Origin: Synaphobranchus kaupii
Lineage: Eukaryota; Chordata; Actinopteri; Anguilliformes; Synaphobranchidae
Direction: 5' to 3'
Length of the DNA: 64,000 nucleotides
Assembly (NCBI GenBank): GCA_029718625.1
Contig: CM056383.1
Span: 14,377,066 to 14,441,065, forward strand
The notes beneath the pieces are model-generated. The model was not told where the DNA came from. It was given only the letters and a program-made list of their open reading frames with translations, and ran no database searches. This document shows positions 48,399-59,692 of the stretch, in pieces; the first letter of the stretch is position 1; every line of letters starts with the position of its first letter. A program made the position numbers and the translations under genes.

Positions 48399-49311
48399 GG
48401 GCCAGGCCAAGCCAAAGGGAAGTTAACATCGGTAGCAAAATTTTAAACATTATGAAATTACTTCCTATGTGCCTGATCCTGAAGCCAACATTCCATGGTG
48501 TACAGAACAAAAAAAAAGAATTGAATTATCTCTACTAGAAAACAGTTATGGGTTTTTGAATCCATTGGGGTTGACGAACTTGAACAGATGCACTTTCCCC
48601 CTGATTCTATCGAGCAACTATTTTTAATAAAGTATGAATAAATAGCATTTTTCTAATGATGATATGAATAGGCATCCCAGCAGAGTGAATGGTTTAAGAT
48701 AAGAAGTCACAGAATTGATTTGACAAGGTATTCAAAAATTTATTGATTCTCATTTCGGCCTGTCCGTTACCTAAAAACATTGTTTTTCAATTTTTTTATA
48801 TGAGGGGAAGAAAGCTTATTGGGATGTTTCGTGATGTAGAATAACCAGTTTTGAAAAAAAGTTTTGAAGATTTTGAGGGGGGTGAAAATGTGTCCCTCCG
48901 TTACCATTTGTCAATGTCCCTCCGTTACCATGACCATCTGACTTTAAACCTCGCCCCATAAAAATTGAGCAACAAGTGGCTTACCATTTTGCATGTTCAT
49001 ATTTAAGTGGTAATTGTACAATATGAAAGAGAAAGATAACCCTTTTCACCTCAGGAACCGTACGATATGCATGTCTGAAAAAAGTGTAAAAAACAGACGT
49101 TAATTTTGCGTCCCTCTGTTACCGCCCTGTTTTTAAAAAAATAAGTCTTACCCCCAAGAAGTTGTTTTCCACCAAACCTTTTTCCCTCAGTTTGTAGTAT
49201 AAGGTAGCCTTTATATAATACCAGTTGTTATTTTACTCAGCCTTGGATAGAACAGGAGTACTAGGGTAAAATACAGCAAAAGTGTCCCTCCGTTACCGCT
49301 TGGCCTGGCCC
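48399..49311. mobile_element. candidate 913-bp DNA element with inverted ends
   Basis: The left edge gggccaggccaagc is the exact complement of the right edge gcttggcctggccc (14 bp), and similarity continues weakly inward. Inside, the word gtccctccgttacc, or a one-base variant, occurs four times (near 48893, 48914, 49110 and 49284), all in the same direction. No transposase frame exists and no target duplication is obvious (flanks taaaatga and aagaaccc). The ends and size suit a non-autonomous DNA transposon of unknown superfamily. Confidence 0.55.
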
Positions 49312-49834
49312 AAGAACCCAGGACAGTGTTTAGTGGGACACACTTAGCACACACTATGTAGGTAACCCTTACTAGGTAGGTTTCTAAAATAAAATGTTCA
49401 TAAACTGCACTGCCCTGTTGGGGCCATGTTATGTCCCTTTTATGAATCTCAAAAATGAACGCAACCAGCTAAACCAAAGTCAAAAGGGTGCAGAAAAAAA
49501 ACAAAAGTACTCTGACCTTGTGTAATTCGAATGGTGTCCAGGTGATTACCGTGTAGGGTAAGCGAGGGTCTATTTAAGACCAAAGTCACATTCACCCTGA
49601 AACACCCTGACATCTAAAAGAAAGAAATGGTACGAAATCATTCACATTTCAGGGAAGAGTTCCCGTTCAGCTACATTAGTGCAGCATAATGAAATGTGGG
49701 GGTCCTTTCACGCCGTCCCCAAGGACAGTTTTGATGTTATCCTGAAATCCACATGTTCAGCTCCTGTGCAGTGAGAGTTTTAAAAGAGCAGAGAATGGTT
49801 TTTACCTCCCTTTAAAGGATTTCATGCGTCAACT
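49312..49834. other. non-coding spacer
   Basis: No feature is recognised between the candidate DNA element and the 28-bp array. Confidence 0.6.
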
Positions 49835-51144
49835 TTAGCCGAAGCGCTTCACCCCTCTGAAACTTCTCAAAATGCTTTACTTCACTTGGTCATGCCTGGA
49901 AATGTTTTACCTCTCAGAAATGATTTCAAAATGCTTTACCTTTCTGAAACATATCAAACCGCTTTTCCTCTCTGAAACATATCAAACCGCTTTTCCTCTC
50001 TGAAACATATCAAACCGCTTTACCTCTGAAACATATCAAACCGCTTTACCTCTCTGAAACATATCAAACCGCTTTACCTCTCTGAAGCATATATCAAACC
50101 GCTTTACCTCTCTGAAACATATATCAAACCGCTTTACCTCTCTGAAACGCATCAAACCGCTTTAACTCTCTGAAACATCTCAAACCGCTTTACCTCTCTG
50201 AAACATATCAAACCGCTTTACCTCTCTGGAACATATCAAACCGCTTTACCTCTCTGAAACATATCAAACCGCTTTACCTCTCTGAAACGCATCAAACCGC
50301 TTTACCTCTCTGAAACGCATCAAACCGCTTTACCTCTCTGAAACGCATCAAACCGCTTTACCTCTCTGAAACATATATAAAACCTCTTTACCTCTCTGAA
50401 ACATATATAAAACCGCTTTACCTCTCTGAAACATATCAAACCGCTTTACCTCTCTGAAACATATATCAAACCGCTTTACCTCTCTGAAACATATCAAACC
50501 GCTTTACCTCTCTGAAACATATCAAACCGCTTTTCCTCTCTGAAACGCATCAAACCGCTTTACCTCTCTGAAACATATCAAACCGCTTTACCTCTCTGGA
50601 ACATATCAAACCGCTTTACCTCTCTGAAGCATATATCAAACCGCTTTGAAACATATCTGAAACATATATAAAACCGCTTTACCTCTCTGAAACATATCGA
50701 ACCGCTTTACCTCTCTGAAGCATATATCAAACCGCTTTCCCTCTCTGAAACATATCAAACCGCTTTACGTCTCTGAAACATATCTAACCACTTTACCTCT
50801 CTGAAGCATATGTCAAACCGCTTTCCCTCTCTGAAACATATCAAACCGCTTTACGCCTCTGAAACATATCAAACCGCTTTTCCTCTCTGAAACGCATCAA
50901 ACCGCTTTACCTCTCTGAAACATATCAAACCGCTTTACCTCTCTGAAACATATCAAACCGCTTTTCCTCTCTGAAGCATATCAAACCGCTTTCCCTCTCT
51001 GAAGCATATCAAACCGCTTTTCCTCTCTGAAACATATCAAACCGCTTTCCCTCTCTGAAACATATCAAACCGCTTTACCTCTCTGAAGCATATCAAACCG
51101 CTTTCCCTTTCTGAAGCATATCAAACCGCTTTTCCTCTCTGAAA

Positions 51145-51510
51145 CGCATCAAACCGCTTTACCTCTCTGAAACATATCAAACCGCTTTCCCTCTCTGAAG
51201 CATATCAAACCGCTTTCCCTCTCTGAAACATATCAAACCGCTTTTCCTCTCTGAAACGCATCAAACCGCTTTCCCTCTCTGAAACATATCAAACCGCTTT
51301 ACCTCTCTGAAACATATCAAACCGCTTTCCCTCTCTGAAGCATATCAAACCGCTTTTCCTCTCTGAAACGCATCAAACCGCTTTACCTCTCTGAAACATA
51401 TCAAACCGCTTTTCCTCTCTGAAACATATCAAACCGCTTTCCCTCTCTGAAGCATATCAAACCGCTTTCCCTCTCTGAAACATATCAAACCGCTTTTCCT
51501 CTCTGAAACG
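51145..51510 (+). repeat. 112-bp sub-repeat (four-unit higher-order repeat)
   Basis: The variant word cgcatc recurs at 51145, 51257 and 51369 (steps of exactly 112 bp, four units), then at 51509 (140 bp, five units). Within each group the order is cgcatc unit, atatc units, and a gaagcatatc unit, so groups of units were duplicated together. Confidence 0.75.
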
Positions 51511-51771
51511 CATCAAACTTATTTTCCTCTCTGAAACATATCAAACCGCTTTCCCTCTCTGAAACATATCAAACCGCTTTTCCTCTCTGAAACATATCAA
51601 ACCGCTTTCCCTCTCTGAAGCATATCAAACCGCTTTTCCTCTCTGAAACATATCAAACCGCTTTCCCTCTCTGAAGCATATCAAACCGCTTTTCCTCTCT
51701 GAAACATATCAAACCGCTTTACCTCTCTGAAACATATCAAACCGCTTTTCCTCTCTGAAACGCATCAAACC

Positions 51772-52060
51772 GCTTTACCTCTCTGAAACATATCAAACCG
51801 CTTTACCTCTCTGAAACATATCAAACCGCTTTACCTCTCTGAAACATATCAAACCGCTTTACCTCTCTGAAACATATCAAACCGCTTTACCTCTCTGAAA
51901 CATATCAAACCGCTTTACCTCTCTGAAACATATCAAACCGCTTTACCTCTCTGAAACATATCAAACCGCTTTACCTCTCTGAAACATATCAAACCGCTTT
52001 ACCTCTCTGAAACATATCAAACCGCTTTACCTCTCTGAAACATATCAAACCGCTTTACCT
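51772..52060 (+). repeat. homogeneous block of about ten identical 28-bp units
   Basis: Successive units here show no variant (all ttacctctctgaaacatatc type), in contrast with the mixed units on both sides. This implies a very recent local expansion or gene-conversion event. Confidence 0.8.
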
Positions 52061-52380
52061 CTCTGAAACATCTCAAACCGCTTTCCCTCTCTGAAGCACA
52101 TCAAACCGCTTTAACTCTCTGAAACACATCAAACCGCTTTACCTCTCTGAAACGCATCAAACCACTTTACCTCTCTGAAACGCATCAAACTGCTTTACCT
52201 CTCTGAAACGCATCAAACCGCTTTACCTCTCTGAAACGCATCAAACCGCTTTACCTCTCTGAAACATATCAAACCGCTTTACCTCTCTGAAACGCATCAA
52301 ACCGCTTTACCTCTCAAACATATCAAACCGCTTTACCTCTCTGAAACGCATCAAACCGCTTTAACTCTCTGAAACGCATC

Positions 52381-54064
52381 AAACCGCTTTACCTCTCTGA
52401 AACGCATCAAACTGCTTTACCTCTCTGAAACGCATCAAACTGCTTTACCTCTCTGAAACATATCAAACCGCTTTACCACTCTGAAACGCATCAAACCGCT
52501 TTACCTCACTGAAACATATCAAACCGCTTTACCTCTCTGAAACATATCTAACCGCTTTACCTCTCTGAAACATATATCAAACCGCTTTACCTCTCTGGAA
52601 CATCTCAAACCGCTTTACCTCTCTGAAACGCATCAAACCGCTTTAACTCTCTGAAACGCATCAAACCGCTTTACCTCTCTGAAACATATCAAACCGCTTT
52701 ACCTCTCTGAAACATATCAAACCGCTTTACCTCTCTGAAACATATATCAAACCGCTTTACCTCTCTGGAACATCTCAAACCGCTTTACCTCTCTGAAACA
52801 TATCAAACCGCTTTACCTCTCTGAAACGCATCAAACCGCTTTAACTCTCTGAAACGCATCAAACCACTTTACCTCTCTGAAGCATATATCAAACCGCTTT
52901 ACCTCTCTGAAACATATCAAACTGCTTTACCTCTCTGAAACGCATCAAACTGCTTTACCTCTCTGAAACATATCAAACCGCTTTACCTCTCTGAAACGCA
53001 TCAAACTGCTTTACCTCTCTGAAACATATCAAACCGCTTTACCTCTCTGAAACATATCAAACCGCTTTACCTCTCTGAAACGCATCAAACCGCTTTACCT
53101 CTCTAAAACGCATCAAACCGCTTTACCTCTCTGGAACATATCAAACCGCTTTACCTCTCTGAAACATATCAAACCGCTTTACCTCTCTGAAACGCATCAA
53201 ACCGCTTTACCTCTCTGAAACGCATCAAACCGCTTTACCTCTCTGAAATGCATCAAACCGCTTTACCTCTCTGAAACATATATAAAACCTCTTTACCTCT
53301 CTGAAACATATATAAAACCGCTTTACCTCTCTGAAACATATCAAACCGCTTTACCTCTCTGAAACATATATCAAACCGCTTTACCTCTCTGGAACATCTC
53401 AAACCGCTTTACCTCTCTGAAGCATATATCAAACCGCTTTACCTCTCTGGAACATCTCAAACCGCTTTACCTCTCTGAAACATATATCAAACCGCTTTAC
53501 CTCTCTGGAACATCTCAAACCGCTTTACCTCTCTGAAACATATATCAAACCGCTTTACCTCTCTGAAACGCATCAAACCGCTTTACCTCTCTGGAACATA
53601 TCAAACCGCTTTACCTCTCTGAAACATATCAAACCGCTTTACCTCTCTGAAACGCATCAAACCGCTTTACCTCTCTGAAACGCATCAAACCGCTTTACCT
53701 CTCTGAAACGCATCAAACCGCTTTACCTCTCTGAAACATATATCAAACCTCTTTACCTCTCTGAAACATATATAAAACCGCTTTACCTCTCTGAAACATA
53801 TCAAACCGCTTTACCTCTCTGAAACATATATCAAACCGCTTTACGTCTCTGGAACATATCAAACCGCTTTACCTCTCTGAAGCATATATCAAACCGCTTT
53901 ACCTCTCTGGAACATCTCAAACCGCTTTACCTCTCTGAAACATATATCAAACCGCTTTACCTCTCTGGAACATCTCAAACCGCTTTACCTCTCTGAAACA
54001 TATATCAAACCGCTTTACCTCTCTGAAACATCTCAAACCGCTTTCCCTCTCTGAAGCATATATC
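52381..54064 (+). repeat. 1,684-bp higher-order repeat, copy 1
   Basis: The pattern of unit variants in this segment recurs 1,684 bp downstream. Matched rare markers are ttaccact (52476/54160), ctcactg (52507/54191), catatctaacc (52543/54227), ctctaaaacg (53101/54785) and tataaaacct (53281/54965). The offset is exact for all five. Confidence 0.9.
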
Positions 54065-55778
54065 AAACCGCTTTACCTCTCTGAAACGCATCAAACTGCT
54101 TTACCTCTCTGAAACGCATCAAACTGCTTTACCTCTCTGAAACATATCAAACCGCTTTACCACTCTGAAACGCATCAAACCGCTTTACCTCACTGAAACA
54201 TATCAAACCGCTTTACCTCTCTGAAACATATCTAACCGCTTTACCTCTCTGAAACATATATCAAACCGCTTTACCTCTCTGGAACATCTCAAACCGCTTT
54301 ACCTCTCTGAAACGCATCAAACCGCTTTAACTCTCTGAAACGCATCAAACCGCTTTACCTCTCTGAAACATATCAAACCGCTTTACCTCTCTGAAACATA
54401 TCAAACCGCTTTACCTCTCTGAAACATATATCAAACCGCTTTACCTCTCTGGAACATCTCAAACCGCTTTACCTCTCTGAAACATATCAAACCGCTTTAC
54501 CTCTCTGAAACGCATCAAACCGCTTTAACTCTCTGAAACGCATCAAACCACTTTACCTCTCTGAAGCATATATCAAACCGCTTTACCTCTCTGAAACATA
54601 TCAAACTGCTTTACCTCTCTGAAACGCATCAAACTGCTTTACCTCTCTGAAACATATCAAACCGCTTTACCTCTCTGAAACGCATCAAACTGCTTTACCT
54701 CTCTGAAACATATCAAACCGCTTTACCTCTCTGAAACATATCAAACCGCTTTACCTCTCTGAAACGCATCAAACCGCTTTACCTCTCTAAAACGCATCAA
54801 ACCGCTTTACCTCTCTGGAACATATCAAACCGCTTTACCTCTCTGAAACATATCAAACCGCTTTACCTCTCTGAAACGCATCAAACCGCTTTACCTCTCT
54901 GAAACGCATCAAACCGCTTTACCTCTCTGAAACGCATCAAACCGCTTTACCTCTCTGAAACATATATAAAACCTCTTTACCTCTCTGAAACATATATAAA
55001 ACCGCTTTACCTCTCTGAAACATATCAAACCGCTTTACCTCTCTGAAACATATATCAAACCGCTTTACCTCTCTGGAACATCTCAAACCGCTTTACCTCT
55101 CTGAAGCATATATCAAACCGCTTTACCTCTCTGGAACATCTCAAACCGCTTTACCTCTCTGAAACATATATCAAACCGCTTTACCTCTCTGGAACATCTC
55201 AAACCGCTTTACCTCTCTGAAACATATATCAAACCGCTTTACCTCTCTGAAACGCATCAAACCGCTTTACCTCTCTGGAACATATCAAACCGCTTTACCT
55301 CTCTGAAACATATCAAACCGCTTTACCTCTCTGAAACGCATCAAACCGCTTTACCTCTCTGAAACGCATCAAACCGCTTTACCTCTCTGAAACGCATCAA
55401 ACCGCTTTACCTCTCTGAAACATATATCAAACCGCTTTACCTCTCTGAAACATATATCAAACCTCTTTACCTCTCTGAAACATATATAAAACCGCTTTAC
55501 CTCTCTGAAACATATCAAACCGCTTTACCTCTCTGAAACATATATCAAACCGCTTTACGTCTCTGGAACATATCAAACCGCTTTACCTCTCTGAAGCATA
55601 TATCAAACCGCTTTACCTCTCTGGAACATCTCAAACCGCTTTACCTCTCTGAAACATATATCAAACCGCTTTACCTCTCTGGAACATCTCAAACCGCTTT
55701 ACCTCTCTGAAACATATATCAAACCGCTTTACCTCTCTGAAACATCTCAAACCGCTTTCCCTCTCTGAAGCATATATC
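54065..55778 (+). repeat. higher-order repeat, copy 2 (1,714 bp)
   Basis: Second copy of the preceding segment. After about 55000 the offset becomes 1,714 bp (53741/55455 and 54027/55741), meaning one additional 30-bp atatatc unit was gained here or lost in copy 1. A visible point difference is aaatg in copy 1 (53249) against aaacg in copy 2 (54933), a CpG change. Only one more unit follows before the array ends. Confidence 0.9.
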
Positions 55779-55808
55779 AAACCGCTTTACCTCTCTGGAA
55801 CATAACTC

Positions 55809-58800
55809 AAAGCAGAAAGCTAAAAACATATTCTCACTTAGTATGAAACTTAACTTTACATTTGTCCTTTACTGGGAAATGTAGTACAATCATTGACAGC
55901 ACAACAAGTGTCATCAATGTAGATTTTATATCTACTTAGTCAGGTATACAAATTCCAAAGAGCATATTCTGAGAAAGATTTAAAGAAAATAAACCAGGCA
56001 AATGGCTTTTGAAGTTCTCACTCTCTCTCCCCCTCCCTCCCTCCAAACACACTCACGCTCAGGGTTTATTTTGATTTTGATTTAAACACTTCATTCAATT
56101 CTGATCTAAATGCTCTCCAAGTAACTATTCCTGTTGGAAAATAATGACTTTAAAAGATCGATACTTATCTATACGATATCAATACTCTGGCACTTATTCC
56201 TTATCAGAACATAAGGATTTGAAAGAATCGTTAAAAACTGTCCACTCTTCCCATCAGACCATCAGGACAAAATTGCAGCAAGCCAGGCTAAATAGTCTAA
56301 TGCAAGATGAGGGGAAAATGCTGAACTACCGCTACTGAAGAGCGACGTGCCTGAGTGTCAGTTTTACTGCAGTGTTGTTTGTGCATCCCTCTTTGCTTTG
56401 TTTTCCTCTATCCGCCAATAGAGCACAGACTAGTAATGTGGACAAACATAGATCTTTGGTAATCAAGATAACCTATCATTTACGACAATGCCCACCTTCC
56501 TATTTCTCCACAGGAATTATATCAATTTGCACTTACAAAAACCTGCATCTTAAAGATGGTAATTTGAAAAACAACAATTTACAAATGTTTGCAGAACTCG
56601 CGTGACCTTTTTAGATTTTAGTAAACCTCAAAAGGTACGCGTATCCTGAATTAAGTATTGCAGGCATATTTCATCAATGTTGATTTGAGTCATCTGCCGG
56701 TCTCATTTATTATTCTTGGAATAGGCTGATTAAAATGTAAATGAGACTGATCGCATAGTTTTTCACCTGTGCACACAGATCCTCTAAATTACACCCGAAA
56801 TGTATTCGCGGAGCTGCCCGATCTGGCTTAGCAAACCAAGGTAAAGAAAACGACGATGTCGACAGCTATCTTTTCACGCCTCTCTAGTTGAGGCAAATGG
56901 GTATTGTAGCAAAGAATGGCTTTCTGAGCAACAATCCGCCTGCTGTTTAACTGCAGTGCATTAAATATGCCAAACACTCCGTCGGTAACAAGCCGGAGCT
57001 CTTAACAGGAAAACAATTTTGACGTGTCTTCCAAACTACTTCTCCATAATTAGTGAGGACACTTTTACAACTCGAGGGCCGCGGTGATGTATGGTTAACG
57101 CTAAACAGAACGGTCCGCGGGACTTCTAGACGTTGGTAAATACCTTAATATACAGCGCCCAGAGCCCAGCGCCAAGCGCACTGCCCGGGCTGCTTCAGGG
57201 GGACTTGAAAGTTTAATTAAGGCAAACAGTTATGATATAGGGAAGAGCAAAGAGCAAATCAGGCTCTGCAAAGTCTCAGTGCGACGGAGCCGAACATACA
57301 TTTCAATTAGGCGAACTGCCGCAAAAGGCCCTTCGATGCTAAGGGTGCCAGAAAGCTAGCAGGTCACCTGAACTCGGAGCTCTGTATAAACGTTTAAAAA
57401 AAAGCAACATTTCTTATTGTAATCCAGCTAGATAAAGAAAAGGCATAATAATAAGAGGCACAAATTCAATTTCGTCCCGAAAAGGAAATGATTTGTGTCT
57501 ATAATCTGGGTATGAAAAGGGTGATGATTCTTTCCAAAATAAAGCTGAAAAATAATAATAATAAGCAGCCCTGTCATAGTTTAACACTAGTAAGAGCTTT
57601 AATTAAAAAAAGGTGCAGGAGATATTGCTGATTGTCAGGCTTTTATTATGCCTGCTGAAGCGTATGAATCCCAGTCAGGACGGGTGGCTCTCTTATGCAG
57701 TCCATGTCTGGCACTGAACAAGTCATTTCCGGTGCCAAGCACATATTGCCAATACGTTGGCTCATAACTTGATCATATTTCTTAGCGGACACATACATTA
57801 CCATCTAAGTATTTTAAACAGCTGGGAACTCTGCGGTCGCGGTACAGCATGCAGCATGTACTTTGGACTCAATATGCGAATCATTTCCAGTACTTAAATC
57901 TGCAATTTCGCCACATCCTAATCCTGATATAAGTGGTCGTTGGTGCTCACGAAGAGCCGGGATGGAAAATTGTTTGGACGTATTAATGCAACTCTATCAG
58001 ATGCCATTTATAATCAATGAAAACGCAGGCCCAAGGAAAAGCACTCTTGTAGAGAGGCCGTTTGCAGGATGCTTAGTGCAGGAGATAGTCATGAATATTG
58101 CAGGGAAGACAAAGATATGACCGTTAGCCGTAGGCTCCTCTCAAGGACAGGCAACTGAGCAAAGGGCCTACCCATAATTGAAAGAAAATTGAATTGCTTT
58201 TTATTTGAGGCGCAGAAAATGTTTCTGTTAAACTCCTAAATTAAATATATTGTTTTTTTGTTTTGTTTGTTTGCTAAAGAAAATGAATGATTTAATTTGG
58301 AAGGGGGGGGGGGGGGTGCCGATGTGCAGTCGGGCATCGGGTAAGCGTGGCCGGAGATGCTTCCGAGCGTTTCAATTGCGGGAGGATTTCTGCACGGATT
58401 TCTGCGCGCGCGGATGTGCCGCTCTGTACGCCGATGTTCCTGCTCAAACCGGTCTCCGCAGCCACTGATGGAAACCTGGCTTAAATGGAGCAGGTTCCCT
58501 TCAGCTCTCATTATGCTTTGAAATGTCAAAAGGAGAATCAAAGTACCCCTTGTAGATCACACTCCCTGTCTCTCCGCATTAGCGACAACCTCTTATAACA
58601 CTGTCGACATGACACCAAAAGTGCTCGCTCTCTTCTTTTTTTTTTTACACTGAAATGCTTAAAAGCCAAAGATGTTTTTTAAAGGTTTTAAAACCTGTGG
58701 TGCTGAGTGTGAGAGCATATTTCACAAAGTAGAACATGTGTTGTGGTCCATTTGGTTGAGTTGATTCCATTGTGCACAGCTAGGCCTTGATCTAAGTGCT

Positions 58801-59439
58801 TTGCACTGTTCAGTAGAGGGCTGATAACTCAGAATATAGCACAGCTACTGCCCGCACAACCGGATGAACAGTAGCTCCCAGAGTTCCCTTGAAAAGTATG
58901 GTTTATGTCCTCCTAAACAAGGAGAGTCAGGGCTACACCAGCAGCATGTCTTCCACCACCTGGACTGCAGCTAATCCATAGCCAGGCTCCAGTAGGTGAG
59001 GGGATTATGCCATTTGCCTACTCCCTGTAGCACTAAGCGGACTAATTGAGGCCGGGGTCCCGGAAGTTTAGGGAGAAAGTATCCGCCAATCAATATCGAG
59101 CTTGTTCCGTTTCTTATTAACAATGTACTCTGTGATTGGTGAAGCTCCTCTCCTGTTGCTGTGTGAAACACGTCGTTTCTATCCTTACTGCAATTTCCCG
59201 GGCTGAATGGAAGAAACACCACATGTTGTAAACAGACCCTCTGGACTGCACCAGGTTCAAACCCGGTCACATACAATTTCCATTTACTAAAGTCTCAGCG
59301 TCGGAAGTACAAGTTAAATTGGTTCAATTGAGAACACAATTAGTTGCATCGACTGGTTATACACTTGGGTGGATCGAAGAGCTGCGGACACCGTGGTCAT
59401 TGGTCAGCAGTCCTGGTAAGCTGAAGGCTGCTTATAATT
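55809..59439. other. non-coding DNA, candidate conserved region
   Basis: No exon or RNA gene is recognised. The part 56640-58140 is largely free of simple repeats and contains many TAAT and TTAAT cores (cataattagtgagg, gtttaattaaggcaaac), as in enhancer-rich DNA near developmental genes. A G run lies at 58303-58316, with CpG-rich sequence to 58460. The box-B-like ggttcaaacccggtc at 59250 has no tRNA fold around it. Confidence 0.5.
58303..58316 (+). repeat. poly-G tract (14)
   Basis: Run of 14 guanines just before a short CpG-rich patch. Confidence 0.9.
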
Positions 59440-59605
59440 GCAACAGATTGGCATACTGGTTAAATGCTTGGATTTGCAAGCAAGAGGTTGCAAGTCACAT
59501 TCCTACTGTTATGCCCTGAAGCTTCAATATACATCATGGTGTGTGAATGTTAACAGGGAACTATGTAAGTGAGAGTGTTGGATAAGCAAATAATTCTTGT
59601 CATAT
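59440..59605 (+). mobile_element. degenerate tRNA-derived SINE
   Basis: The head reads tggttaaatgcttggatttg then caagcaagaggttgcaagtc, a tRNA-like sequence with A-box-like ggttaaatgcttgg and box-B-like ggttgcaagtcacattcc. The tail contains tatgtaagtgagagtgttgg ataagcaaat, a decayed form of the GTAAGTCGCTCTGGATAAG tail seen in the other SINE-type pieces here. It is old and incomplete. Confidence 0.6.
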
Positions 59606-59654
59606 GAATACACCTACGGCACACAACTCGGTGAGAGAACACTCAGTCTCCCAT

Positions 59655-59692
59655 CCCCCCCCCCCCCCCCCCACACCCCACCCCACCCCACA
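59655..59692 (+). repeat. poly-C tract (18) and (CACCC)n
   Basis: Run of 18 cytosines followed by three or four ccaccccac units. Confidence 0.9.

Larger units (their letters stand above)
49835..55808 (+). repeat. very long 28-bp minisatellite, about 200 units
   Basis: Tandem units of 28 bp reading aaaccgctttacctctctga then aacatatc, with frequent 30-bp versions carrying atatatc. The left edge (49835-49950) holds degenerate units such as aaaatgctttacttcac, which pass into regular units by about 49945. The right edge ends sharply at ctctggaacataactcaaag near 55805. Common variants are cgcatc for atatc, gaagc for gaaac, ggaac for gaaac, and ttccc or tttcc for ttacc. Each unit carries tga and its length is not a multiple of three, so no long frame crosses it. 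Function is unknown. Confidence 0.97.

Noticed and set aside
49835..55808. Centromeric satellite
   Set aside because: The array is only 6 kb, the unit is 28 bp and it sits in ordinary unique DNA. A local minisatellite is more likely, though other genomic copies were not checked.
59245..59262. tRNA gene suggested by ggttcaaacccggtc
   Set aside because: No cloverleaf can be drawn from the flanking sequence; at most it is a worn SINE head.
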